Source of the DNA: Clostridiales bacterium
Lineage (GTDB): Bacteria; Bacillota; Clostridia; Lachnospirales; Lachnospiraceae
Assembly (NCBI GenBank): GCA_023663185.1
Contig: JAMPHY010000012.1
Coordinates: 1 to 64,000, forward strand
Direction: 5' to 3'
DNA: 64,000 bases
This document shows positions 25,333 through 32,472 of the stretch, in pieces (within the stretch, counting starts at the first letter, position 1; each line of letters opens with the position of its first letter). A program made the position numbers and the translations under genes. Under the pieces are notes generated by a model, which worked only from the letters and a program-made list of their open reading frames with translations, was not told where the DNA came from and ran no database searches.

Positions 25333-25989
25333 ATGAACATAAAAGAATTTTCAGAAGCTATGAGCGAAATTGATTGCAGATATATTGATAAAGCTATAAA
25401 TTACCATTATAAAAGAAACAGATATATTTTGCCGTTAGCAGCGAGTTTGGCGATTTTTGTATTATGCGGATTTGCTTATTATGCTTATGTTTATTGGGGA
25501 GTAGGCGATGTAGGGAGAATTGGTTATAATGAACTTACGAAACCGTTTGGAACATTGTCAAGCGAGCAGCAGATAAATGAGAACGACAGCGGGATTTTTT
25601 TTGAAAAAAGTAATCTTATAACTGATTACGAAAATGTCTATGCAAGCAACTCGGTATGTGTCGCGGCGGATAATAATATAATTCCTTCGATATATTTCAG
25701 TCCGAATTATATGGTTATTTTTACAAAAGAAGGTGAAAATGGCTGGAGATTAAATGCGGAAGAAGAACTTGCAATTAATTTCTCCTTAAATCATGCGCAA
25801 TCACTTGAGCTGGAAATCGGCTATATTTTGAATGGCGAATATCATGAATTATCTTTAATAAAGGGATATGATTTCAACGAAATCTTGACTGCAACAGAAG
25901 AAGGAGAGTATTATTTTTGTGTTACCAATCATTCGAGTGAAAATGCTATAATAGAGGGTGGAGAGATTGAGACGGAAGCCAATGAATAA
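25333..25989 (+). CDS. Single-span membrane protein, probable anti-sigma partner
   Basis: A 218-residue protein with a cytoplasmic N-terminus of about 30 residues (MNIKEFSEAMSEIDCRYIDK), one membrane span at about 31-53 (ILPLAASLAIFVLCGFAYYA) and an extracellular domain of about 160 residues with no recognised fold. The N-terminus matches the short sigma-binding segment of similar Lachnospiraceae proteins found after ECF sigma genes. It lies 26 bp after the sigma gene behind AGGAGAGC. No zinc motif (HxxxCxxC) is present, unlike the anti-sigma factor at 44776. Confidence 0.65.
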   Translation: MNIKEFSEAMSEIDCRYIDKAINYHYKRNRYILPLAASLAIFVLCGFAYYAYVYWGVGDVGRIGYNELTKPFGTLSSEQQINENDSGIFFEKSNLITDYENVYASNSVCVAADNNIIPSIYFSPNYMVIFTKEGENGWRLNAEEELAINFSLNHAQSLELEIGYILNGEYHELSLIKGYDFNEILTATEEGEYYFCVTNHSSENAIIEGGEIETEANE

Positions 25990-26043
25990 GTTATTGCATG
26001 GAAACCGTTTGAGTATTGTATAAAGAGAAAGGGCAATATTTTG

Positions 26044-26826
26044 ATGGATTTACATTTTGATAAAACATTATGCGAAAGGTATAAAAGTAAAGCGCAAAAA
26101 ATAAGAGTAATGAGTGAAAACTGGATTGGAAAAAATATGTTTTGTCCATGTTGTGGTAATGCTCATATTTTGAGCTTGAAAAATAACGAACCCGTTGCAG
26201 ATTTGAAATGTGATAATTGCCATGAGATATTTGAATTGAAAAGCAAAGAAGGCAAAATGGGGAAGAAGATAAATGATGGCGCGTATTCAACGATGATTGA
26301 AAGAATAACAAGTATTACAAACCCTGAATTGTTTATTATGCAATATTCTTCAGATTACATTGTAACAGATTTGACTTTAATTCCTAAATTTTTCTTTGTT
26401 CCGCAAATAATAGAAAAAAGAAAACCGTTGGCAGATTCGTCGCGGCGCGCAGGGTGGACAGGGTGCAATATATTATATTCTAAAATTCCACAACAGGGTA
26501 AGATAGATATAATCAGAAACGGGGAAATAAAATCTGTAAATGAGATTGTAGAAAACTATAGTAGAATAAAAGGGTTAGAGACTCAAAATATCGATTCAAG
26601 GTCATGGCTGTTTGATGTACTTAATTGTGTTAATAATATAAAGTCAAATGAATTTTGCTTGCAGGATATATATGAATATGCTGATTTCCTTCAAAGCAGG
26701 CATATGAATAATCATAATATTGAGGCAAAAATCCGCCAGCAATTACAGTTTTTAAGGGATAAAGGGTTTATTGAGTTTTTAGCAAGAGGACGATATAGAA
26801 AAAATGATTTTTCAAGGAATAAATGA
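26044..26826 (+). CDS. dpnC: DpnI-type restriction endonuclease (cuts methylated GATC)
   Basis: A 260-residue homologue of DpnI, the type IIM enzyme that cleaves Gm6ATC. The match runs over the whole length: start MDLHFDKTLCERYKSKAQKI, zinc site CPCCGNAH with CDNCHEIFELKSK (the catalytic ELKSK block), INDGAYSTMIER, then KPLADSSRRAGWTGCNI and the C-terminal winged helix IEAKIRQQLQFLRDKGFIEF. ATG 26044 is preferred over a TTG three bases earlier. No dpnD or methylase gene is beside it, so it acts alone here. It implies that the host does not Dam-methylate GATC and excludes DNA from those that do. Confidence 0.93.
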   Translation: MDLHFDKTLCERYKSKAQKIRVMSENWIGKNMFCPCCGNAHILSLKNNEPVADLKCDNCHEIFELKSKEGKMGKKINDGAYSTMIERITSITNPELFIMQYSSDYIVTDLTLIPKFFFVPQIIEKRKPLADSSRRAGWTGCNILYSKIPQQGKIDIIRNGEIKSVNEIVENYSRIKGLETQNIDSRSWLFDVLNCVNNIKSNEFCLQDIYEYADFLQSRHMNNHNIEAKIRQQLQFLRDKGFIEFLARGRYRKNDFSRNK

Positions 26827-26895
26827 CGCGCACAAACCATGTATGCCTCTTCAACCCCCAGTTGAATTTCCCCTACAAACTCAAATATCCGGTTA

Positions 26896-26925
26896 TTGCC
26901 CTACGTTCGCGAAGAAAGCTATTAT
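26896..26925 (+). promoter_or_regulatory. Possible promoter of the HTH-PurM gene
   Basis: TTGCCC (26896-26901), 18 bp, TATTAT (26920-26925), 24 bp before the ATG. Moderate match. Confidence 0.4.
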
Positions 26926-26948
26926 AAAGTAAAAACGGAGGTATTCCA

Positions 26949-28199
26949 ATGCTTAACAATACTAAAGTCGGTAATTTTATAATGGAAAGGCGGAAGGCGG
27001 TCGGTCTTACACAGCAGCAGCTTGCGGATAAGCTGAAAGTTTCTTTTCAGGCAATATCCAAGTGGGAGAATGGAACTACATACCCGAATATCGAAATCTT
27101 AAGGGACTTGGCGATTGTATTGGAAGTATCCGTTGATGAGATTTTAGCGGGAAGTGAAAAAGAGGAGGAAGGTTTATCGTACAGTAAGGCAGGGATTGAC
27201 ATTGCCTATACCGATACGATTAAGAAAGAAATGTCGAAGCATCTGGAAACAGGCGATAGGCGCGTTTTAAACGGTTTGGGACCATTTGCATCATTATACG
27301 ATATTAAATATCCGGAGATTGAGAATCCTGTGCTAGTATTAAAGTCAGAGGAGCCGGGCTCAAAGCAGAAGCTTGCAATGGAGTATGGTTACACGGAATC
27401 GATTTGTCATGACATGATTAACCATTTGGTGAACGACATAGCGGTTATGGGCGCGAAGCCTTTAGCGGTGCTTGATACGATTGTGTGCGGTAATGCGGAA
27501 AAAGACACGATAAAAACGTTGGTAAAAGGGATTTCGGAGGCTTGCAAGGAAAATGAATGTTCACTGGTCGGTGGGGAAACTTCCATACAGCCGCTGGTCG
27601 TAGAGTCGGGAGTCTATGTCCTAACGTCCAGCATTGCCGGAATTGTGGAAAAAGCAAAAATAATTGACGGGGCGCAGATTAAAGAAGGAGACGCAGTTCT
27701 GGCAGTTGCGTCCAATGGTCTGCACACAAACGGTTACTCGCTAGTGCGGCTTTTGATAGATAAAATGCCGCAGATAAAACTAGATAAAATAGATGGGCTG
27801 ACATTCATAGAGCAGATTATGAAGCCGCATACTCCGTATTATAGGGCAATCAAAGAGCTATTGGCAAAAGACATTATACATGGAATGGCTCATATTACAG
27901 GCGGCGGAATAGAGGGCAATCTTGGCAGAGTCATTCCTGACGGCTTAAGCGCCATAATTGATTTATCCAAGCTTAAGATATTAAGTATATTCAAGTATAT
28001 CCGCAACAGCGGAAATATCAGTGATGAAGAAATGCTGCGGACGTTTAACTGCGGCGTAGGCTTCAATATTGTCACGGCGCAGAAGGATAAAGAGATAGTG
28101 ATGAAACATATTAATCGCTTCTATGACTGCTATGAAATCGGCAGAATAGAAAAAGGTGATAATAAAGTAATTTTTGAGAAGCGGCTGGATTGGCTGTAG
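26949..28199 (+). CDS. XRE-type HTH fused to a PurM/AIR-synthase-like domain
   Basis: A 416-residue fusion. Residues 8-65 are an XRE helix-turn-helix (MERRKAVGLTQQQLADKLKV SFQAISKWENG). Residues 78-416 follow PurM, the ATP-dependent aminoimidazole ribonucleotide synthase: YSKAGIDIAYTDTIKKEMSK, VNDIAVMGAKPLAVLDTIVC, SLVGGETSIQP, LAVASNGLHTNGYSLVR, HITGGGIEGNLGRVIP. The nucleotide loop, TDGVGTK in true PurM, reads SEEPGSK here, so normal catalysis is doubtful. It may be a purine-intermediate-sensing regulator or a specialised enzyme. It has its own promoter and no purine gene beside it. Confidence 0.8.
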   Translation: MLNNTKVGNFIMERRKAVGLTQQQLADKLKVSFQAISKWENGTTYPNIEILRDLAIVLEVSVDEILAGSEKEEEGLSYSKAGIDIAYTDTIKKEMSKHLETGDRRVLNGLGPFASLYDIKYPEIENPVLVLKSEEPGSKQKLAMEYGYTESICHDMINHLVNDIAVMGAKPLAVLDTIVCGNAEKDTIKTLVKGISEACKENECSLVGGETSIQPLVVESGVYVLTSSIAGIVEKAKIIDGAQIKEGDAVLAVASNGLHTNGYSLVRLLIDKMPQIKLDKIDGLTFIEQIMKPHTPYYRAIKELLAKDIIHGMAHITGGGIEGNLGRVIPDGLSAIIDLSKLKILSIFKYIRNSGNISDEEMLRTFNCGVGFNIVTAQKDKEIVMKHINRFYDCYEIGRIEKGDNKVIFEKRLDWL

Positions 28200-28240
28200 G
28201 CTGGATAAAAAGGCATAGTTTATAGCGTTTAGAACATTAA

Positions 28241-28318
28241 ACCGCTGATTAAAACCCCAAAACTTCATTTTATTCAGCGGTCAACTCACAAAAATAAAGG
28301 TTGACCGCTGAATAAAAC
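28241..28318. repeat. Three copies of a 15-bp motif, two forming an 18-bp-arm palindrome
   Basis: TTTTATTCAGCGGTCAAC (28268-28285) and its exact complement (28300-28317) flank a 14-bp loop. A third copy of the motif, ACCGCTGATTAAAAC, lies at 28241-28255 in the same orientation as the right arm (one mismatch). The block lies between the HTH-PurM gene and the ATPase gene, about 50 bp before the latter. It could be a terminator, an operator array, or both. Confidence 0.7.
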
Positions 28319-28364
28319 AAGGTTATTATGTATATAATAGCAAAGTGAGGGGGTATTAATAATT

Positions 28365-29795
28365 ATGATAGGCAGAGAAAAAGAACAGCGTGAGCTGAAT
28401 AATTTATATAATAGTAATAAACCCGAACTTGTGGCAATTTATGGGAGACGCCGAATAGGAAAGACATATTTGGTAGATGAAACTTTTAAAGGGCATATTA
28501 CATTTAGACACGCAGGACTTTCTCCAGCGGACGATAATAAGAACGGAATGTTAAAAGCCCAGCTTGAACATTTCTATTATTCCCTTCTGATTCAGGGTAT
28601 GGAAAAGAGTAAAAGACCTGCAAATTGGCTGGAAGCGTTTTATATGCTTGAACAATTTCTGGATAAAGTTAATGATGGAAGCAGGCAAGTAGTTTTTTTA
28701 GATGAGCTTCCGTGGCTTGATACGTCAAGATCGGGGTTTATGACTGCTTTTGAGGGCTTTTGGAACACATGGGGCTGTCATAGGCATAATTTAATGGTTG
28801 TAGTATGCGGAAGCGCAAATTCATGGATACTTGATAATTTAATTAATAATCACGGTGGTTTGTATAATAGGGTTACTTATGAAATTAAACTTGTTCCATT
28901 TACATTGAACGAATGCGAGCAGTTCTACAAGGATAATAACATCAGACTTTCAAGGTATGATATTGCACAGAGCTATATGATTCTTGGCGGAATCCCTTTC
29001 TATATGGGATATTTCCAGAGCGGAATGAGTTTGGCGCAAAATATAGATAATATATTTTTTTCAACGCAGGGAAAGCTGAAAGACGAATATAACAGGCTAT
29101 TCGCTTCGATTTTTAGTACGCCGGAGTTGATGAAGAAAATCGTTAGTCTGTTGTATACAAGAAATGCGGGCTACACCCGGAGCGAGATAGTAAATAAAAC
29201 CAAGATTAATGACGGCGGAACTTTATCTAAAAGCCTTAACGCGCTAATTGCCAGTGATTTTGTTGTTAAGTATATTCCGTTTGGTAAAGGGAAAAAAGAG
29301 CATTATAAGTTGGTTGATCCGTTTTGCATGTTTTATCTTCATTTTGTAGAGAAAAATGAGAGGATTGAGGATAATTTCTGGCAGCAGAATGTATCGTCAC
29401 AAAAGATTGCAAGCTGGCGGGGATACGCATATGAGCAGGTCTGTTTTAATCATATATTACAGATAAAGAAAGCGCTTGGAATAAGCGGCGTTATAACAAG
29501 GCACTCCGCATGGTCTAAAAGAAGCGATGATATGGAAGGGACGCAGATTGATTTAATAATATCCCGCGACGATAACGTTGTAAATATGTGTGAAATTAAG
29601 TATTATGGAACAGAGTTTGTTGTTGATAAAAATTATTATCAGGTATTATTGAACAGACAGAGCCTTTTGTCGCAGGAGATACCGCCTAAAGCTTCTATTC
29701 ATAATACATTGATAACTACATTTGGTCTGGCTTATAATGAATATAGTGGAATATTTTCAAATGTGCTGACATTAGACGATTTATTTGCAGATTAA
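28365..29795 (+). CDS. ATP-binding protein, archaeal-type ATPase with DUF234-like C-terminus
   Basis: A 476-residue STAND/AAA-type ATPase. The P-loop YGRRRIGKTYLVDE is at residues 26-39, Walker B VVFLDELPWLD near 105-115, followed by a sensor-like VVVCGSANSWI. A winged-helix segment (RSEIVNKTKINDGGTLSKSL) and a C-terminal nuclease-like/DUF234 domain with WRGYAYEQVCF and INLIISRDDNVVNMCEIKYY-like acidic residues (E and K in CEIKYY) complete it. The C-terminal D-ExK pattern resembles PD-(D/E)XK folds. The family is widespread, of unknown function. It is preceded by the palindromic array at 28241-28318. Confidence 0.78.
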   Translation: MIGREKEQRELNNLYNSNKPELVAIYGRRRIGKTYLVDETFKGHITFRHAGLSPADDNKNGMLKAQLEHFYYSLLIQGMEKSKRPANWLEAFYMLEQFLDKVNDGSRQVVFLDELPWLDTSRSGFMTAFEGFWNTWGCHRHNLMVVVCGSANSWILDNLINNHGGLYNRVTYEIKLVPFTLNECEQFYKDNNIRLSRYDIAQSYMILGGIPFYMGYFQSGMSLAQNIDNIFFSTQGKLKDEYNRLFASIFSTPELMKKIVSLLYTRNAGYTRSEIVNKTKINDGGTLSKSLNALIASDFVVKYIPFGKGKKEHYKLVDPFCMFYLHFVEKNERIEDNFWQQNVSSQKIASWRGYAYEQVCFNHILQIKKALGISGVITRHSAWSKRSDDMEGTQIDLIISRDDNVVNMCEIKYYGTEFVVDKNYYQVLLNRQSLLSQEIPPKASIHNTLITTFGLAYNEYSGIFSNVLTLDDLFAD

Positions 29796-29818
29796 ATTAT
29801 AAAAAGGAGCCCCCACAC

Positions 29819-30445
29819 ATGAAAATACTATACGGAACCGGAAATCCGGCTAAACTGGCGTCAATGAAGAAACGGCTTGAACAGCTTGATATAGAGTTAA
29901 TCGGGCTGAATGATATGCGGGAGAATGGCTTCGAGATACCGAATGTGTCTGAGAGCGGCAGCAGTCCGCTTGAAAATGCGAGGCAAAAAGCAAAGGCGTA
30001 TTATGCGGCGTTCCATATGCCCGTGTTTTCCTGCGACTCAGGACTATACTTTGACAATGTGCCTGACGAAATCCAGCCGGGAGTACATGTACGCAACGTG
30101 AATGGAAAATGTCTCTCGGACGAAGAAATGATGGAATACTATGCAGGTTTGGTGAAAAAGTACGGAAACCTTATGGCAAGGTATAAGAATGCAATCTGCT
30201 TCGTAGTAGACGATGAGCATATTTATGAGGCGATGGAGCCTTCAATGGAAAGTGAGAAGTTTATAATCACGGATATTCCGCACAGTGCGGTAAGGCAGAA
30301 GGGCTTTCCGCTCGATAGCATGTCCATTGATATAAAAACCAATAAATATTACTACGACTTGGAAGCTGAAAGGCTGGAGCAGGTCGCAGTTGAAGACGGA
30401 TTTTTGCTGTTTTTTCAAAAGATAGGCGATATACTGCATTGGTGA
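29819..30445 (+). CDS. Ham1/RdgB-type non-canonical purine NTP pyrophosphatase
   Basis: A 208-residue protein of the ITPase fold, which hydrolyses dITP/XTP to monophosphates to keep them out of DNA and RNA. Visible motifs: GTGNPAKLASMKKRL at the N-terminus, the nucleotide region SSPLENARQKAKAYY, catalytic Asp in FSCDSGLYFDN, and GVHVRNVNGK. The usual C-terminal SHR motif is replaced by SAVRQKGFPLDSMS, so it is a divergent member rather than the housekeeping RdgB. AAAAGGAG precedes ATG 29819. Convergent with the SDR gene. Confidence 0.8.
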   Translation: MKILYGTGNPAKLASMKKRLEQLDIELIGLNDMRENGFEIPNVSESGSSPLENARQKAKAYYAAFHMPVFSCDSGLYFDNVPDEIQPGVHVRNVNGKCLSDEEMMEYYAGLVKKYGNLMARYKNAICFVVDDEHIYEAMEPSMESEKFIITDIPHSAVRQKGFPLDSMSIDIKTNKYYYDLEAERLEQVAVEDGFLLFFQKIGDILHW

Positions 30446-30450
30446 GTGTT

Positions 30451-31170
30451 TTACGTCCAGCCGCCGTCCATCGTAATAACCTGACCTGTCAGATATTCGG
30501 GGGCATATAGGAGGCTTCGTACCATCTGTGCCGCTTCTGCGGGCTGCCCTATTCTGTCGCAGGGGATTTCCTGACGCAGAGCTTCCATTTCTTCGTCTGA
30601 AAAGCCGCGGTTCATGTCCGTATCTATAACTCCGCACGCAACCGCATTGACTTGTATCAGGCTTGGCGCAAGTTCTTTTGCCAATGCTTTAGTGAAGCTG
30701 TTTACCGCGCCTTTTGCGGCGGAATAGGCTACTTCCATCGACGCGCCGGTATTTCCCCATACGGAAGAAATATTTATAATCTTACCCTTATGTTTATGCA
30801 GCATAAGCGGAATGGCAAGGCGGCATGTATAAAAGATGGAATCCAGATTAGCAGACATAATTTTCTGCCAGTCTTTTGTGGACATTTCACTAAGGAGTCC
30901 TACATATGATACCCCCGCGTTATTTATCAGGACGTCAAGTTCATGTATCCCATCAAACATCTTCTGCACATCTTTCTCATTACCCATATCTCCGATAAAA
31001 GACGTGCATGAAACGCCGTATTTTCTCGAAAGTTCGTACGTCTGGGAGAAAAGCGCGTCCTTTGAATTAATACAGCTTAAATACAAATTATAACCTTCGG
31101 CAGCCATCATTTCGGCAATAGCTTTTCCTATTCCGCGGGAAGCGCCTGTGACTAAAGCATATTTAGACAT
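30451..31170 (-). CDS. SDR-family oxidoreductase (FabG-like)
   Basis: A 239-residue short-chain dehydrogenase. NAD(P) motif TGASRGIGKAIAEM at residues 8-21, NNAG at 82-85, catalytic Ser in INISSVWGN, Tyr/Lys in YSAAKGAV. The C-terminus GQVITMDGGWT is the FabG ending. It could be a 3-oxoacyl-ACP reductase or a relative with another keto substrate. On the minus strand AAGGAG precedes ATG 31170; an extended frame to 31260 has no ribosome site. It is divergent from trxB across a 136-bp gap. Confidence 0.88.
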   Translation of the reverse strand: MSKYALVTGASRGIGKAIAEMMAAEGYNLYLSCINSKDALFSQTYELSRKYGVSCTSFIGDMGNEKDVQKMFDGIHELDVLINNAGVSYVGLLSEMSTKDWQKIMSANLDSIFYTCRLAIPLMLHKHKGKIINISSVWGNTGASMEVAYSAAKGAVNSFTKALAKELAPSLIQVNAVACGVIDTDMNRGFSDEEMEALRQEIPCDRIGQPAEAAQMVRSLLYAPEYLTGQVITMDGGWT

Positions 31171-31204
31171 ATGATGGATATACTCCTTTCTAAGACAAAG
31201 CAAT

Positions 31205-31219
31205 ATTATGCAGCATAAT
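31205..31219. promoter_or_regulatory. Perfect 15-bp palindrome in the SDR-trxB divergent gap
   Basis: ATTATGC-A-GCATAAT is a perfect palindrome with a single central base. On the minus strand CATAAT within it could be the SDR -10 box. A site for a dimeric regulator is a fair inference. Confidence 0.45.
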
Positions 31220-31246
31220 TTGGGTTGAGAAATCACAACGTACATT

Positions 31247-31275
31247 TTGACAAAGTACATGTTAAGAATTATACT
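31247..31275 (+). promoter_or_regulatory. Sigma-A promoter of trxB
   Basis: TTGACA (31247-31252), 17 bp, TATACT (31270-31275). The -35 box lies between two GTAC half sites (31240, 31256). Confidence 0.85.
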
Positions 31276-31306
31276 ACAAGTATTCAGGAAAAGGAAGGAC
31301 TACTAT

Positions 31307-32227
31307 ATGTATGATGTAATTATTATCGGCTCCGGTCCGGCGGGGCTTTCGGCGGCTGTATACGGAAAAAGGGCAGGGCTTGACGTGCTTGTGTTAGAGC
31401 AGAATGCTATGAGCGGCGGTCAGGTTTTAAATACTTATGAAGTTGATAATTATCTCGGAATGCCAATGATGAACGGATTCGATATGGGAATGAAATTCAG
31501 ACAGCATGCAGATGACACAGGTGTCATATTTGAAAACGTACAAGTGGTTGGGATTGAAGAACATGACGATTATAAGACCGTTATTGCAAAGGACGGCGCT
31601 GTGGATAAGTCATATGAAGCAAAAACCGTAATCCTTGCTACCGGCGCTTCTCATGCGGAGTTAAATGTTGCAGGAGAAAAAGAACTGAAAGGTAAGGGCG
31701 TCTCATACTGCGCTACCTGCGATGGAGCTTTTTACAGGAATAAGACCGTGGCAGTTGTGGGTGGCGGTGATGTGGCTGTGGAAGATGCGATTTTCTTGGC
31801 AAGGCTTTGTGAAAAAGTGCTTTTAATACATCGGCGCGACAGTCTGCGGGCGGCTAAATCTTTGCAGAACAGGCTCTTTCAGTGTGAAAATGTGGAAATA
31901 ATCTGGGACAGCGTAGTGGAAGAAATCTGTGGACAGGAGCAGGTAGACGGTATAAAAGTACGTAATCTTAAGCCGGATACTACGGATAGGATAAGTGTAG
32001 ACGGCGTGTTTATTGCAGTCGGGCTTAATCCTAATACGGAAATATTTAGGAATATTGTACCTTGCGACGAGCGCGGATACTGTCTTGCGGGGGAGGACTG
32101 CACGACTAAGACGACCGGCATTTTTGCGGCGGGGGATATAAGAACCAAGAAGCTTAGACAGATTGTAACGGCGGTTGCGGACGGCGCCAACGCGATATCT
32201 AGTGTGGAGAAGTATTTACTATCATGA
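31307..32227 (+). CDS. trxB: Thioredoxin-disulfide reductase
   Basis: A 306-residue flavoprotein that passes electrons from NADPH to thioredoxin. FAD motif IIIGSGPAGLSAAVYGKRAG at residues 5-24, redox pair Cys135/Cys138 in CATCDGAFY, NAD(P) motif VVGGGDVAVEDAIFLA, and the FAD-binding end IFAAGDIRTKKLRQIVTAVA DGANA. ATG 31307 follows AAAGGAAGG; the longer frame from 31247 overlaps the promoter. No thioredoxin gene lies beside it. Confidence 0.95.
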   Translation: MYDVIIIGSGPAGLSAAVYGKRAGLDVLVLEQNAMSGGQVLNTYEVDNYLGMPMMNGFDMGMKFRQHADDTGVIFENVQVVGIEEHDDYKTVIAKDGAVDKSYEAKTVILATGASHAELNVAGEKELKGKGVSYCATCDGAFYRNKTVAVVGGGDVAVEDAIFLARLCEKVLLIHRRDSLRAAKSLQNRLFQCENVEIIWDSVVEEICGQEQVDGIKVRNLKPDTTDRISVDGVFIAVGLNPNTEIFRNIVPCDERGYCLAGEDCTTKTTGIFAAGDIRTKKLRQIVTAVADGANAISSVEKYLLS

Positions 32228-32247
32228 CGATGGCATTGCTTTTTGCA

Positions 32248-32306
32248 ACAGTTCAGCCCTGCCATATGCGTGCGTCTATGCTGTCGGACTGAACTGTGGC
32301 TTTTTT
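32248..32306 (+). terminator. Terminator after trxB
   Basis: ACAGTTCAG (32248-32256) pairs with CTGAACTGT (32289-32297); a T6 tract follows at 32301. The long loop has inner pairing. Confidence 0.82.
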
Positions 32307-32380
32307 GTAGTATTTCCGCGATTTATGTATTTTGCACAAGAAATAGTAAAATTTTAAGAAGTTTTAGTCATATGATGTAG

Positions 32381-32409
32381 TTGACACAGACCTCTATTGA
32401 TGGTAATAT
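32381..32409 (+). promoter_or_regulatory. Promoter of the NlpC/P60 hydrolase gene
   Basis: TTGACA (32381-32386), 17 bp, TAATAT (32404-32409). Confidence 0.75.
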
Positions 32410-32420
32410 TATTTCAAAGA

Positions 32421-32438
32421 TGTTACAACTTTGTAACA
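32421..32438 (+). promoter_or_regulatory. WalR(YycF)-like box, also an 18-bp palindrome
   Basis: TGTTAC-AACTT-TGTAAC fits the Bacillus WalR consensus TGTWAH-N5-TGTWAH at every position, and the 18 bp TGTTACAACTTTGTAACA are a perfect palindrome. It lies just after the -10 box of a cell-wall hydrolase gene, the class of gene WalRK controls. The position suggests repression. No walRK genes are in the window. Confidence 0.55.
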
Positions 32439-32472
32439 ATTTGAAATGAATTTGACCAATTTGGAGGTTTTT

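Noticed and set aside
28268-28317. Shared TTTTATTCA ends between the palindromes at 28268 and 48235
   Set aside because: The 9-mer is at the outer end of one and the inner end of the other and is AT-rich, so chance is likely.
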